Shown here piece by piece: positions 16,887 to 26,460 of a stretch of DNA of 64,000 nucleotides; position 1 is the first letter of the stretch, and each line of letters begins with the position of its first letter. The position numbers were made by a program, and so were the translations under genes. Under the pieces are notes generated by a model. That model was not told the DNA's origin. It was given only the letters and a program-made list of their open reading frames with translations, and made no database searches. Origin of the DNA: Acidobacteriota bacterium (GTDB lineage: Bacteria > Pseudomonadota > Alphaproteobacteria > Caulobacterales > Hyphomonadaceae); NCBI GenBank assembly GCA_016712445.1, contig JADJRB010000001.1, positions 62,001 through 126,000 on the forward strand, written 5' to 3'.

Positions 16887-18179
16887 ATGCCGGCCATGTC
16901 CATGACACCCGAACAGGTCTCCACCTACATCGCCCAGGCGGGCCGCGAGGCCTGGATCGTCCCCGACGTGCCCGCCAGCACGCCGCGCCGCCCGATCCGC
17001 AAGGTCGGCGTCATCGGCGCCGGCACGATGGGCGGCGGCATCTCGATGAACTTTGCCAGCGTCGGCATCGCCGTCGTCATCCTCGAACAGAAGCAGGAAG
17101 CGCTCGACCGCGGCCTCGGCGTCGTGCGCGCCAACTACCAGCGCAGCGCCGACAATGGCCGATTCCCGCCCGAGGAAGTCGGCGAGCGCATGGCCCGCCT
17201 CACCGGTACGCTCGACATGAGCGCCTTCGCTGACTGCGACCTGATCATCGAAGCCGTGTTCGAGGACATGGACCTCAAGAAGCGCATCTTCGCCGACCTC
17301 GACCGCACCGCGAAACCCGGCGCCATCCTCGCCACCAACACCTCGGCCCTCAACATCGACGAGATCGCCGCCGCCACGAAACGCCCGGAAGACGTGATCG
17401 GCCTCCACTTCTTCTCGCCCGCCAACGTGATGAAGCTCTTGGAGATCGTGCGCGCTGACCACACCTCGAACGAGGTGATCGCCACCTGCATGGACCTTGC
17501 ACGGACGATCAACAAGGTCGCCGTCCTCGTCGGCGTCTGCCCCGGCTTCGTCGGCAACCGCATCCTGTTCGCCCGCCAGGCGCAGGCGCAGAAGCTGGTC
17601 AACAAGGGTGTCATGCCCTGGGACGTGGACGCCGCACTCAACGCCTTCGGCTTCCGCATGGGCCCCTACCAGATGTCAGACCTCGCCGGCCTCGACATCG
17701 GCTGGAAGAAAGGCGCAAAAACCGCCAACCCGATCCGCGACGCCCTTTGCGAGCTCGACCGGCGCGGCCAGAAAACCGGCGCCGGCTATTACGACTATGA
17801 CGAAAGCCGCCGCCCCGTCCCGTCGCCCGTAACCGCAAAGATCATCGCCGAGGTGACCGGCGTCGCGGCCGGCTCGGCCCCCGGCGCGGACGTCATCATT
17901 GCCGACTGCATTCACCCGATGATCAACGAAGGCCTCAAGATCCTCGAGGAACGCAAGGCGCAGCGCGCGTCCGACATCGATGTCGTCTGGCTTAATGGCT
18001 ATGGCTGGCCGGCCGACAAGGGCGGCCCGATGCTCTACGGCGACATGGTCGGCGCCGAAGCCGTCCTCGCCACCCTGGAACGTCTGGGCAAGGAGGATGA
18101 GCGTTTCGCGCCGTCCGCCACGCTGAAGCGTCTCGCAAAGGACGGTGGCCGCTTCATCGACGTGCAGCCCGGCGCATGA
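16887..18179 (+). CDS. 3-hydroxyacyl-CoA dehydrogenase, stand-alone
   Basis: NAD-dependent oxidation of 3-hydroxyacyl-CoA in beta-oxidation. An N-terminal lead of about 38 residues precedes the Rossmann motif KVGVIGAGTMGGGI (residues 39-52). GLHFFSPANVMKLLEIV carries the catalytic His, and PGFVGNRIL begins the C-terminal domain. A second 3HCDH C-terminal repeat (residues ~340-420, WLNGYGWPADKGGPM) is as in FadB/FadJ, but the enoyl-CoA hydratase half is missing. An upstream GGGGAGGAT and AAAAGGAAAA support the start. The stop overlaps the GMC oxidoreductase start (ATGA). Confidence 0.92.
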   Translation: MPAMSMTPEQVSTYIAQAGREAWIVPDVPASTPRRPIRKVGVIGAGTMGGGISMNFASVGIAVVILEQKQEALDRGLGVVRANYQRSADNGRFPPEEVGERMARLTGTLDMSAFADCDLIIEAVFEDMDLKKRIFADLDRTAKPGAILATNTSALNIDEIAAATKRPEDVIGLHFFSPANVMKLLEIVRADHTSNEVIATCMDLARTINKVAVLVGVCPGFVGNRILFARQAQAQKLVNKGVMPWDVDAALNAFGFRMGPYQMSDLAGLDIGWKKGAKTANPIRDALCELDRRGQKTGAGYYDYDESRRPVPSPVTAKIIAEVTGVAAGSAPGADVIIADCIHPMINEGLKILEERKAQRASDIDVVWLNGYGWPADKGGPMLYGDMVGAEAVLATLERLGKEDERFAPSATLKRLAKDGGRFIDVQPGA

Positions 18180-19786
18180 GCGAGGCCGCCCAGCCTTTCG
18201 CTGGCGAGTATGACTATGTGATCGTCGGCGCAGGCTCGGCCGGCTGCGTCGTCGCGAACCGTCTGTCGGCCGACCCGTCGCGGCGCGTCCTGCTGCTCGA
18301 GGCGGGCGGGCGCGACAACTGGATCTGGTTCCACGTGCCGGTGGGCTACCTGTTTGCCATCGGCAATCCGCGCTCGGACTGGATGTTCTCGACCACGCCG
18401 CAACCCGGCCTGCACGGGCGCGTCCTGGCCTATCCGCGCGGCAAGGTGCTCGGCGGCTCCTCCGCCATCAACGCCATGATCAGCATGCGCGGACAGGCCG
18501 AAGATTACGACGCCTGGGAAAGCCTTGGCCTGCCGGGCTGGGGCTGGCGCGACGTGCTGCCGGTCTTCCGTGAGATCGAAGATCACTTTCTGGGCGACAG
18601 CGAACACCACGGCACCGGCGGCAACTGGCGCGTCGAGCCACCCCGCGTCAGCTGGCCGATCCTCGATGCGGTACGCGATGCCGCCGGCGAGCTCGGCATT
18701 CCGTCCACGAATGATTTCAATACTGGTAACAATGAAGGCGCCGGCTATTTCCATGTGAACCAGAAGGCTGGCCGGCGCTGGTCCGCTGCGCGCGGCTTTC
18801 TCGGCCCGGCCCGGAGGCGCCCGAACCTGCGCATCGAGACCGGCTGCCTCGCCGACCGGATCGAATTCGACGGCCGCCGCGCCGCCGCCCTGGCATTCCG
18901 CCAACATGGGCGCCCGTTCCGCGTCTCCGCCCGCGCCGGGATCATCCTGTGCGCCGGCGCCATCGGCAGCCCGCAGATCCTGCAGCGCTCCGGCCTCGGC
19001 CCGGCCTCTGTTCTCGTGGATGGCGGCATCGACCCGTCGTCCGACGCGCCCGGCGTCGGCGCGAACCTGCAGGACCATCTCCAGCAGCGCGCGATCTACA
19101 AGGTCAGCGGTGCACAGACCCTCAACCAGTCCTACCATTCGCCCATCGGCCTTGCCGGCATGGGGCTCGACTACGCGGTCCGCCGCCGCGGGCCGCTCAC
19201 CATGGCGCCGTCGCAGCTCGGCATCTTCACGCGGTCGGATGACACGCAGAACAGGCCCAACATCCAGTTCCACGTCCAGCCGCTCTCGCTCGACAGGTTT
19301 GGCGAGCCGCTGCACCGTTTCCCCGCCATCACTGTCGCCGCCTGCAACCTGCGCCCGACGTCGCGCGGCTCGGTTCGCATCACGTCCGCCGACCCGGCAG
19401 CGCCGCCGGTCATCGACCCAAACTATCTGTCCACGGAAGAAGACCGCGCCGTCGCCGCCGATGCCATCCGCGTCACCCGCCGTCTGATGCAGCAGCCCGC
19501 CCTTGCGCGCTTCCGGCCGGAGGAATTCGTGCCCGGCAAGGCCTCCGAAGGCCGCGAACTCGCCGATCTCGCCGGAGACATCGGCACCACCATCTTCCAC
19601 CCGGTCGGCACCGCAAAAATGGGTCCGGCCTCCGATCCGATGGCCGTCGTCGACGAAGCCCTGCGCGTGCGCGGCCTGGACGGCTTGCGCGTCGTCGATG
19701 CCTCGGTGATGCCGACCATCACCTCCGGCAACACCAACACCCCCACCATCATGATCGCCGCAAAAGCCGCAGCCGCCATCCCCTGA
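18176..19786 (+). CDS. GMC-family FAD-dependent alcohol/choline dehydrogenase
   Basis: A 536-aa flavoprotein. The ADP-binding motif is DYVIVGAGSAGCVVANRLS near residue 13. GMC signature 1 is in YPRGKVLGGSSAINAMISMRG, signature 2 in GAIGSPQILQRSGLGP. The C-terminal HPVGTAKMG carries the active-site His, followed by TSGNTNTPTIMIAAKAA. The family oxidises primary alcohols or choline to aldehydes. Coupling to an acyl-CoA dehydrogenase and an MBL hydrolase suggests alcohol or alkyl-ester degradation rather than osmoprotection; that is inference. Confidence 0.92.
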   Translation: MSEAAQPFAGEYDYVIVGAGSAGCVVANRLSADPSRRVLLLEAGGRDNWIWFHVPVGYLFAIGNPRSDWMFSTTPQPGLHGRVLAYPRGKVLGGSSAINAMISMRGQAEDYDAWESLGLPGWGWRDVLPVFREIEDHFLGDSEHHGTGGNWRVEPPRVSWPILDAVRDAAGELGIPSTNDFNTGNNEGAGYFHVNQKAGRRWSAARGFLGPARRRPNLRIETGCLADRIEFDGRRAAALAFRQHGRPFRVSARAGIILCAGAIGSPQILQRSGLGPASVLVDGGIDPSSDAPGVGANLQDHLQQRAIYKVSGAQTLNQSYHSPIGLAGMGLDYAVRRRGPLTMAPSQLGIFTRSDDTQNRPNIQFHVQPLSLDRFGEPLHRFPAITVAACNLRPTSRGSVRITSADPAAPPVIDPNYLSTEEDRAVAADAIRVTRRLMQQPALARFRPEEFVPGKASEGRELADLAGDIGTTIFHPVGTAKMGPASDPMAVVDEALRVRGLDGLRVVDASVMPTITSGNTNTPTIMIAAKAAAAIP

Positions 19787-19864
19787 CCGGACGGCGCGCT
19801 TGATTGCGCCCGCCGCCACTGCGGCGCATAATCCCCACAAAACAAGTACGACCGGGAGGATCAA

Positions 19865-21154
19865 ATGGCTGACTTGCTGGCGCTGTCGCGCAGCGTGATC
19901 GACGAGGGCAAGGGCGTGGCCGAGACCGGGCCGCTCAACCGGATCACCCACGAGCTGTCCGAAATCGGCGACGGCGTCGCGATGGTCGAAGCCTTCTCGC
20001 ACTCGGTCGTCTTCCGCACGGATGACGGGCTCGTCGCCTTCGACACGTCAAACGAGAATGGCGGCGGGAAGGCCGTCAAAGCCATTCGCGGCTGGTCGCC
20101 CGACCCCTTCCACACGATCGTCTACACGCATGGCCATATCGACCATGTCGGCGGCTGCGGCGCCTATGTCCACGACTGCGAAGCCTGCCGCGCGCCGGCG
20201 CCTCGCATCGTCGGGCATGAGAATGTCCAGAAGCGCTTCGAGCGCTACAACCTGACGAACGGTTACAACAAGGTCATCAACGAACGCCAGTTCGGCCAGT
20301 TCAAGCGGCGCGGCTATGACCTCGCCGGCGAGGCCCGGTTCCTGCCGGCCTCGACGCCCACGCCGGACACGATCTACCGCGACGCACTCACGCTCGATGT
20401 CGGCGGCCTCGACATCCACCTGCACCACGCCAAGGGCGAGACCGACGACCATACCTGGGCCTGGATCCCGAAGCACAAGGCGATCTGCGCCGGCGACTTC
20501 TTCATCTGGAACTTCCCGAATGCCGGCAACCCGCAGAAGGCTCAGCGCTATCCGCGCGAATGGGCGGCCGCCCTGCGCGACATGGCTGGCAAAGGCGCCG
20601 AGCTGTTCCTGCCCGCACACGGCCTGCCAATCGGCGGCAAGGCACGTATCAGGTCGGTGCTGACGGAAGTCGCCGACGTGCTCGACAAGCTCGTCAACGA
20701 CACGCTCGCCCTGATGAACGAAGGCGCCCGCCTCAACGATATCGTGCACACTGTGAAGGTCGATCCCGCCGTGCTGCAGAAGCCCTACCTGCGCCCCGCC
20801 TATGACGAGCCGGAATTCATCGTGCGCAACATCTGGCGCCTGTACGGCGGCTGGTACGACGGCAACCCGGCCAACCTGAAACCGGCACGCGACCAGGACC
20901 TCGCCGCAGAAATGGCCCGCCTCGCCGGCGGCGCCCTGTCACTGGCAAAGCGCGCCGCTGATCTTTGCGACACGGACCTGCGCCTGGCCTGCCACCTCGC
21001 CGAAATGGCCGCCCTCGCCGATCCGGACAATGCCGCCGTCCACGCCTACCGCGCCGATGTCTTCCAGAAGCGGCGCGACAGCGAGACCTCGCTGATGGCC
21101 AAAGGCATCTTCGGTTCGGCCGCGAATGCCTCGCGGGCGAAGGCGCCGGATTGA
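19865..21154 (+). CDS. MBL-fold hydrolase, alkyl-sulfatase-like
   Basis: A 429-aa metallo-beta-lactamase-fold enzyme. YTHGHIDHVGG near residue 89 is the HxHxDH metal motif. Further ligands are likely at HHAKGETDDHTWAW, CAGDFF and PAHGLP. The C-terminal ~170 residues resemble the helical dimerisation domain of SdsA-type alkylsulfatases, but no signal peptide is seen, so it would act in the cytoplasm. GGGAGGATCAA precedes the ATG. It probably closes the operon with the 3-hydroxyacyl-CoA and GMC dehydrogenases, fitting release and oxidation of an alkyl chain. Confidence 0.85.
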   Translation: MADLLALSRSVIDEGKGVAETGPLNRITHELSEIGDGVAMVEAFSHSVVFRTDDGLVAFDTSNENGGGKAVKAIRGWSPDPFHTIVYTHGHIDHVGGCGAYVHDCEACRAPAPRIVGHENVQKRFERYNLTNGYNKVINERQFGQFKRRGYDLAGEARFLPASTPTPDTIYRDALTLDVGGLDIHLHHAKGETDDHTWAWIPKHKAICAGDFFIWNFPNAGNPQKAQRYPREWAAALRDMAGKGAELFLPAHGLPIGGKARIRSVLTEVADVLDKLVNDTLALMNEGARLNDIVHTVKVDPAVLQKPYLRPAYDEPEFIVRNIWRLYGGWYDGNPANLKPARDQDLAAEMARLAGGALSLAKRAADLCDTDLRLACHLAEMAALADPDNAAVHAYRADVFQKRRDSETSLMAKGIFGSAANASRAKAPD

Positions 21155-21204
21155 AAGTCCGGCGGCGCTGGTCCACAGCTTGGCCGGATGTTCGCGACCC
21201 CGCC

Positions 21205-21588
21205 ATGACCGTCCGCCGCGCCGCCTGGTTTGCGCTCGGCATCCTCGCCCTCGGCCTCGGCGCCCTGGGCGTGGTGCTGCCGCTGCTGCCGACCACGCCG
21301 TTCGTGCTGCTTGCCGCCTACGCGTTCGCGCGCTCCTCGAAGCGCTGGCACGACTGGCTGATGAAACACCGCCTGTTCGGTCCCCTGATCCGCAACTGGC
21401 AGGCCTACGGCGCCATCGGCCGGCGCGCCAAGATCTCGGCGATGGCGGCGCTCGCGGTCGTGGTCGTCATCTCGGTCGCGCTGCGCGTGCCGTTGCCCTG
21501 GCTCGCCGTCCAGCTTGTGGCGCTCGCGGCGGTCGCGGCATTCATTCTCTCGCGGCCCTCGCCGCCGGACAGGACACCCGGCGATTGA
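21205..21588 (+). CDS. DUF454 (YbaN-like) inner-membrane protein
   Basis: A 127-aa membrane protein. It opens with an N-terminal hydrophobic helix (AAWFALGILALGLGALGVVLPLLPTTPF). The conserved LLAAYAFARSSKRWHDWLMKHRLFGPLIRNW segment follows, diagnostic of DUF454/YbaN, and then two more hydrophobic stretches at the C-terminal side. The ATG at 21205 was chosen because residues encoded upstream in the open frame match the antisense of the MBL gene and are not membrane-like. Function is unknown. Confidence 0.85.
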   Translation: MTVRRAAWFALGILALGLGALGVVLPLLPTTPFVLLAAYAFARSSKRWHDWLMKHRLFGPLIRNWQAYGAIGRRAKISAMAALAVVVVISVALRVPLPWLAVQLVALAAVAAFILSRPSPPDRTPGD

Positions 21589-21640
21589 CACGCCCGGAAG
21601 CCGCATGGCTTGCTGGCCGGTGCAGCGCGGGAGGAATGGC

Positions 21641-22684
21641 GTGAACAGACTGAATCCGCACTGGGTGCTCGCCCGGACCCCGCCGGGCGGCTGGCCGGTG
21701 GACGAGGACTTCGCCTGGCGCGAAACACCCGCGCCGTCGCCCGGTCCCGGCCAGTTCCTCACGCGCACGATCTATCTTTCGCTCGACCCCTACCAATGGG
21801 GCCGCCGCCGCCGCGGCGTCGAAGCGCCGGGCGAGGTCTGCCACGGCCGCACCGTCTCGCAGGTCGTCGAAAGCCGTGCGCCCGGATGGCAGGAAGGCGA
21901 CTACCTGTTCAACACAAACGGCTGGCAGAGCTATGGCCTCACGGGCGAGGGCATCGGCGCTTTCGGCTACATGTTCCCGCGCAAGCTCGATCCCTCTGCC
22001 GCCCCGCTCTCCACCGCCGTCGGCCTGCTCGGCATGCTGGGCCTCACCGCCTGGAGCGGCCTCTATGTGCAATGCGATCTGAAGGCCGGCGAAACCGTCG
22101 TTGTCTCAGCCGCTTCGGGCGGCGTCGGCCAGATCGTCGGCCAGCTGGCAAAGCTGCGCGGCTGCCGCGTCGTGGGTGTCGCGGGCCGCGCCGAGAAGTG
22201 CGACTATGTCGTGCGCGAACTCGGCTTCGACGCCTGCGTCTCGCACCTCGCGCCTGACTTCCGGGACCAGCTCGCCGCCGCCTGCCCGGACGGGATCGAC
22301 GTCTACTTCGAAAATGTCGGCGGCGCCGTCTACGAAGCCGTCCTGCCGCTGCTCAACACCGGCGCGCGCATTACGCTCTGCGGCCTCGCCTCGCAGTATG
22401 GCGCCACCGAAGGCGACATCATCGAAGCCTGGAAAGCCGCCGGTGCGGCCACCTTCGCCCGGCAGTCCGTAGGCGTACATTCGCTGTTCGTCGGCAACTT
22501 CGTCGATAGCCATCAGGACCGCTTCTTCGCCGAAATGGCCGGCCTCCTGCGCGACGGCCGCATCCACTACCGCGAAGACATCTGGGACGGCCTGCCCTCG
22601 ACCCCAAAAGCCTTCCGCGCCATGCTCGCCGGCGACACATTCGGCAAGACCCTTGTAAGAGTGTCGCCGGAAGCAGTGACGTGA
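21641..22684 (+). CDS. MDR-family NADP-dependent oxidoreductase
   Basis: A 347-aa medium-chain reductase of the zinc-free quinone/leukotriene-B4 reductase group. It starts RLNPHWVLARTPPGGWP, then YLSLDPYQWGRRR; the cofactor site SAASGGVGQIVGQLAKLRGCRVVG is near residue 153. YFENVGGAVYEAVLPLL and GARITLCGLASQY are family hallmarks. These enzymes reduce alpha,beta-unsaturated ketones. The start is the GTG at 21641, with GGGAGGAA six bases upstream; the ORF extends further upstream into the DUF454 gene but has no other good site. Confidence 0.92.
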   Translation: MNRLNPHWVLARTPPGGWPVDEDFAWRETPAPSPGPGQFLTRTIYLSLDPYQWGRRRRGVEAPGEVCHGRTVSQVVESRAPGWQEGDYLFNTNGWQSYGLTGEGIGAFGYMFPRKLDPSAAPLSTAVGLLGMLGLTAWSGLYVQCDLKAGETVVVSAASGGVGQIVGQLAKLRGCRVVGVAGRAEKCDYVVRELGFDACVSHLAPDFRDQLAAACPDGIDVYFENVGGAVYEAVLPLLNTGARITLCGLASQYGATEGDIIEAWKAAGAATFARQSVGVHSLFVGNFVDSHQDRFFAEMAGLLRDGRIHYREDIWDGLPSTPKAFRAMLAGDTFGKTLVRVSPEAVT

Positions 22685-22724
22685 AGATCATGCCGCGAAC
22701 AGATTGTTCGCAGACGGAGCGATC

Positions 22725-24251
22725 CTACTCCTTCGGCCGCTTGTAGCGCGGCGGGCCGCCGGGGCCGATTTTGCCAGCATACGGATTTTTGCCCTGGCGC
22801 ACGAACAGGCGGATCGGCACGCCGTGCATGTCGAAGGCCTCGCGCACGCCGTTGATCAGATAGCGCTTGTAGCCTTCCGGCATTTGGTCGCCGCGCGAGG
22901 CGATCAGCACGAAGGTCGGCGGCCGCGCCTTCATCTGCGCCATGTAGCGCGGCTTGATGCGCTTGCCCTGCACGCTCGGCGGCGGGTGGTGCTCGACCGT
23001 GTGGCGCAGCCAGCGGTTGAGGTCGCCGGTCTTCACCTTGGCGGTCCAGTCCTTGTAGACCTTCACCACCGCTGGCATCAGCCGGTCGACGTGCCGTCCG
23101 GTCAGGCCGGACAGGAACACGACCGGCGCGCCGCCGCCATTCGGCACGAGGCGGTTGGCCATGTCGCGGATGTGGCGCGCCGCGCCGTCCTGGTCCTCGA
23201 CTGAGTCCCATTTCGACATCACGAGCACGAGGCCGCGCCCTTCGCGCAGGCACAGATCGGCGATCTGCAGGTCCTGCTTCTCGAGCGCGTCATGCGCGTC
23301 CATGACGAGCGCAACAATGTCCGCATATTTCAGTGAACGGATGGTTTCCGCCGTCGACATGCGCTCCAGCTTTTCCTGCACGCGCGACTTGCGGCGCAGG
23401 CCTGCCGTGTCGACGAGGCGGATCTGGCGGCCTTCCCATTCCCAGTCGATGGTGATGGAGTCGCGGGTGATGCCGGCTTCCGGCCCCGTCAGCAGGCGGT
23501 CGGATTTCAGGAGCTGGTTGATCAGGGTCGACTTGCCGGCATTCGGACGCCCGACGATGGCCAGCCGGATCGGACGCGGCACGGCCGGCTCTTCCTCAGG
23601 CGTGTCGACATCGGCGGCCTCGATGGCAGCGACGAGGTCGTCGTCCGACAGGGTCTCGTCGTCGATATCGATATGCGCGAGTTTCTCGAGGATGTCGTCG
23701 CCGGCTCCGGCGGCATAATTCGGCTCGGCCTCTTCCAGCGCCCGCTCGAAGGCTTCCGGCCCGAGCGCGTTGCGGATGGCTTCATAGAGTTCGGCAAAGC
23801 CTTCGCCGTGCTCGGCCGACAGGCCCACCGGTTCGCCGAGGCCGAGACGGAAGGCGTCGAACACGCCCGCCTCGCCCTGCTTGCCTTCCGCCTTGTTGGC
23901 GGCCAGCACCACCGGCATGTTCGCCTTGCGCAGCAGCGCGGCGAAGGTCTCGTCCTCCGGCGTCACACCGATGCGGGCATCGATCAGGAACAGGGCGACA
24001 TCGGCCTCGGCAATCGCCGCCTCGGTCTGCGCCCGCATCCGCGCCTCAAGGCTGTCATCGCGCACATTGTCGAACCCGGCCGTGTCGATCAGCAGCAGCG
24101 GCAGGCCGGCGAGCCAGCCCTCCGCCATCTTGCGGTCACGGGTCACGCCCGGCTGGTCGTCGACCAGCGCGAGCTTCTTGCCGGCCAGCCGGTTGAACAG
24201 GGTGGACTTGCCGACGTTGGGGCGTCCGACAATGGCGAGCTTCAATGGCAA
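22725..24251 (-). CDS. der: Ribosome-assembly GTPase Der (EngA)
   Basis: An essential double-GTPase protein for 50S subunit maturation. The first G domain begins MPLKLAIVGRPNVGKSTLFNRL with NKAE; an acidic linker (residues ~170-215) follows. The second domain has AIVGRPNAGKSTLINQLL near residue 231, and the C-terminus is a KH-like domain (DTPIR-type RGDQMPEGYKRYLINGVREAF). The 508-aa length suits alphaproteobacterial Der with its lengthened linker. It is the last gene of the panB-yfgM-bamB-der series. Confidence 0.96.
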   Translation of the reverse strand: MPLKLAIVGRPNVGKSTLFNRLAGKKLALVDDQPGVTRDRKMAEGWLAGLPLLLIDTAGFDNVRDDSLEARMRAQTEAAIAEADVALFLIDARIGVTPEDETFAALLRKANMPVVLAANKAEGKQGEAGVFDAFRLGLGEPVGLSAEHGEGFAELYEAIRNALGPEAFERALEEAEPNYAAGAGDDILEKLAHIDIDDETLSDDDLVAAIEAADVDTPEEEPAVPRPIRLAIVGRPNAGKSTLINQLLKSDRLLTGPEAGITRDSITIDWEWEGRQIRLVDTAGLRRKSRVQEKLERMSTAETIRSLKYADIVALVMDAHDALEKQDLQIADLCLREGRGLVLVMSKWDSVEDQDGAARHIRDMANRLVPNGGGAPVVFLSGLTGRHVDRLMPAVVKVYKDWTAKVKTGDLNRWLRHTVEHHPPPSVQGKRIKPRYMAQMKARPPTFVLIASRGDQMPEGYKRYLINGVREAFDMHGVPIRLFVRQGKNPYAGKIGPGGPPRYKRPKE

Positions 24252-24305
24252 GGCCTCAGCCCTCCTGGATAATCAGAGGGCTGTAGCGGATTTCCGGCGC
24301 TGGCC

Positions 24306-25655
24306 CTAGTCGATGGCGATCAATTTGGCGTCGTCGGTGAGGACATAGAGCCGTCCCTGCGCCGCAATCGGCTCGATATACACGGTATCCTTCAGCTTCA
24401 AAGAGCCCGTCTGCGTGCCGTCGGCCGGTGAGAAGGCCAGCACTTCGCCGCGCGAGGAGACGAGGACGACGCGGCCGGAGGCCACGATCGGGCTGGAATA
24501 GCTGATCCGCTTCTTCTTGTCCTTCTCGTCCTGGAAGGTGCGCAGCTGGGTCACCCAGTAGGCTTCGCCGGTGGCCGCATCGAGGCAGGCAAGCTCGTTG
24601 CCGGTGCCGATGACGAACAGGAACCGCCCGGCGAGCGCCGGGGCGCGGGTCGAGCCGACCGGCTGGGTCCAGACGCGGGCGCCGCTGCGGCCATCGATGG
24701 CCACGCTGGTGCCGGACTGGCTGGACGCGAACACGAGGCCTGCGCCGAGCACCGGGCGAGAGCCGATATCGTTGATCTCGGAGATCGGCGTGAACCGGCC
24801 GGCCTGGGTCAGCGCGTCCGTCCACAGGCGGCGGCCGTTGGCGGCGAGGTAGGCGATGATCTCGCCCGAGGAGAACGGCGCGATGACGAAGTCCTCGACC
24901 GCCGCGACGCTGGAGCTGCCGAGCACGCGGGCGGATTCGGAAATCGCCTGGTCGGTCCAGACAGTCTCGCCGGTGGAGAGTTCGATGCTGAAGACTTCAT
25001 TGTTGTTGGAGGTGACGAAGATGCGGTCGTCGTCGATGGTCGGCGAACCAGTCATCGGGCCGCCCAGTTCGCGGCGCCATTTTTCGGCGCCCGAGGCGGC
25101 GTCATAGGCGGCTACGAAGCCGTAGCCGCTGGCGACGACGAGCGTGTCGCCGGCCAGTGCGAGGCCGCCGCCGATGGCGGACTTGTCACGCTTGGAGGCG
25201 CCCTTGAGGCGTTTCGACCAGGCCTGCGAGCCGTTGTCGAGGCGCGAGGCGCGCACGGTCTGGGTGGAGTCGAGGGTGAAGATCAGGCTGTTGCTGGCGA
25301 CCGGCGGGGTTGTCAGCGCGCTCTTCTTGGACGAGCCCTTGCCGACCGAGCGGCGCCAGGCGACGTCCATTTCCGGGGCGGCGATGATGTGGCCGACCGC
25401 CTTGGTCGGCGCGCCGCCGGCTTCAGGCCAGCTGTCGATGGCCTTGGCTTCCGGCAGCTCGATCGCGACCCCGGTCAGCGTCGGGCTCGGCGCGATGCGC
25501 TCGTCATCGAGCACCATCGTGATCCGGCCGGCTTTCTCTTCCGCCGCGGCTTCAGCTTTCTTTTCGCTGCCGAAGCTCGGCAGCGAGCTGCAGGCGTTGA
25601 GCACCAGCAGCGACGCGAGCGCGGTCGCGGCGATGGCCGTTCTGGAAATTGTCAT
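24306..25655 (-). CDS. bamB: Outer-membrane assembly lipoprotein BamB
   Basis: A lipoprotein of the BAM complex that inserts beta-barrel proteins into the outer membrane. The signal peptide ends at a lipobox LVLNAC near residue 22. The body is an eight-bladed PQQ-like beta-propeller with repeated AxDaxtG segments (YDAASGAEKWRREL, LDAATGEAYW, FSPADGTQTG), ending in DDAKLIAID. Its start overlaps the upstream TPR gene stop by 4 bp (ATGA), and der follows 54 bp downstream, an order found in many proteobacteria. Confidence 0.93.
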   Translation of the reverse strand: MTISRTAIAATALASLLVLNACSSLPSFGSEKKAEAAAEEKAGRITMVLDDERIAPSPTLTGVAIELPEAKAIDSWPEAGGAPTKAVGHIIAAPEMDVAWRRSVGKGSSKKSALTTPPVASNSLIFTLDSTQTVRASRLDNGSQAWSKRLKGASKRDKSAIGGGLALAGDTLVVASGYGFVAAYDAASGAEKWRRELGGPMTGSPTIDDDRIFVTSNNNEVFSIELSTGETVWTDQAISESARVLGSSSVAAVEDFVIAPFSSGEIIAYLAANGRRLWTDALTQAGRFTPISEINDIGSRPVLGAGLVFASSQSGTSVAIDGRSGARVWTQPVGSTRAPALAGRFLFVIGTGNELACLDAATGEAYWVTQLRTFQDEKDKKKRISYSSPIVASGRVVLVSSRGEVLAFSPADGTQTGSLKLKDTVYIEPIAAQGRLYVLTDDAKLIAID

Positions 25656-26380
25656 TGACCGTTCTCCGGCGGCGTCGGTTGAGCCGCATCTGCTGGCGCC
25701 TCGGTGGGCGCGGTTGTTTCGGGGTTCGCCGCTTCCGGCGCAACCGGCAAGGCATCAAGCGCGATCTCGGCGCGCTGCACCACGCCGGGCGGGGCGGCGG
25801 CGTCAAACTTCAGGCGGGTGAACTCGGCGCGGGCGCGGGCGATGTCGCCGTCGGCGTAGGCCTTGGCGGCGACCAGTTCGCGGGCCAGCGCGCCAAGGGC
25901 GCTGTCTTCCGAGTTGAGGGCGCCGAGCGTCGTTTCGAGTTCGGACATGCTGAGCGTGTCGGCCCGCAGGTAGGCAGCCTTCAGGAGGGCAAGCCGCTCA
26001 TAGGGGCCGCCTTCGGTGCCGCCGAACGCAGCCAGCGTATCTGCGGCGGCGGCCGGGTCGCCCATGCCTTCGATCTGGGTCCGTGCCAGGTAATGGGCGG
26101 CGAGCGGCGCCAGTTTCGAGCCGCTGTCGACGATGCCCTTGAATGCGGCCTGGGCCTCTTCATAATTGCCGTCCTCGAGCGCCTTGACCGCGTTCTCGAG
26201 TTCCTGCGCCCGGGCGGCGCGGGCGGAAGCGGCCTGCGGTTTCAGGATGAACTCGTTGATCGCCACGGACGCGATCAGCACGCCGATGGCGCCGTAGATG
26301 AACGGGCGCCACTTGATCCACCAGCTCGCCAGCTTTTCCTGGCGGACGCCTTCATCGACTTCGGTAAAAATGTCGGACAA
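25652..26380 (-). CDS. YfgM-like TPR membrane protein
   Basis: A 242-aa protein with a short cytoplasmic N-terminus and one transmembrane helix (FIYGAIGVLIASVAINEFIL, residues ~30-50). A periplasmic region of TPR-like helical repeats and a proline/alanine-rich tail follow. The layout and position just before bamB match YfgM (DUF2133), a SecYEG-associated chaperone-like protein. The periplasmic side is suggested by the positively charged WWIKWR before the helix. Confidence 0.85.
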   Translation of the reverse strand: MSDIFTEVDEGVRQEKLASWWIKWRPFIYGAIGVLIASVAINEFILKPQAASARAARAQELENAVKALEDGNYEEAQAAFKGIVDSGSKLAPLAAHYLARTQIEGMGDPAAAADTLAAFGGTEGGPYERLALLKAAYLRADTLSMSELETTLGALNSEDSALGALARELVAAKAYADGDIARARAEFTRLKFDAAAPPGVVQRAEIALDALPVAPEAANPETTAPTEAPADAAQPTPPENGQ

Positions 26381-26460
26381 TCGGGGCTCCGGCGGGCAAG
26401 GGTCATGGATTCGGCGCGAACCTAGACGCCGCAGGGGCCGCCTGCAACGGATCAGCGCTG

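Noticed and set aside
18035..20002. Long minus-strand ORF (655 aa) opposite the GMC oxidoreductase
   Set aside because: It is antisense to well-recognised genes, has low-complexity Gly/Ala/Arg-rich composition and no motif; a frame artefact of high GC.
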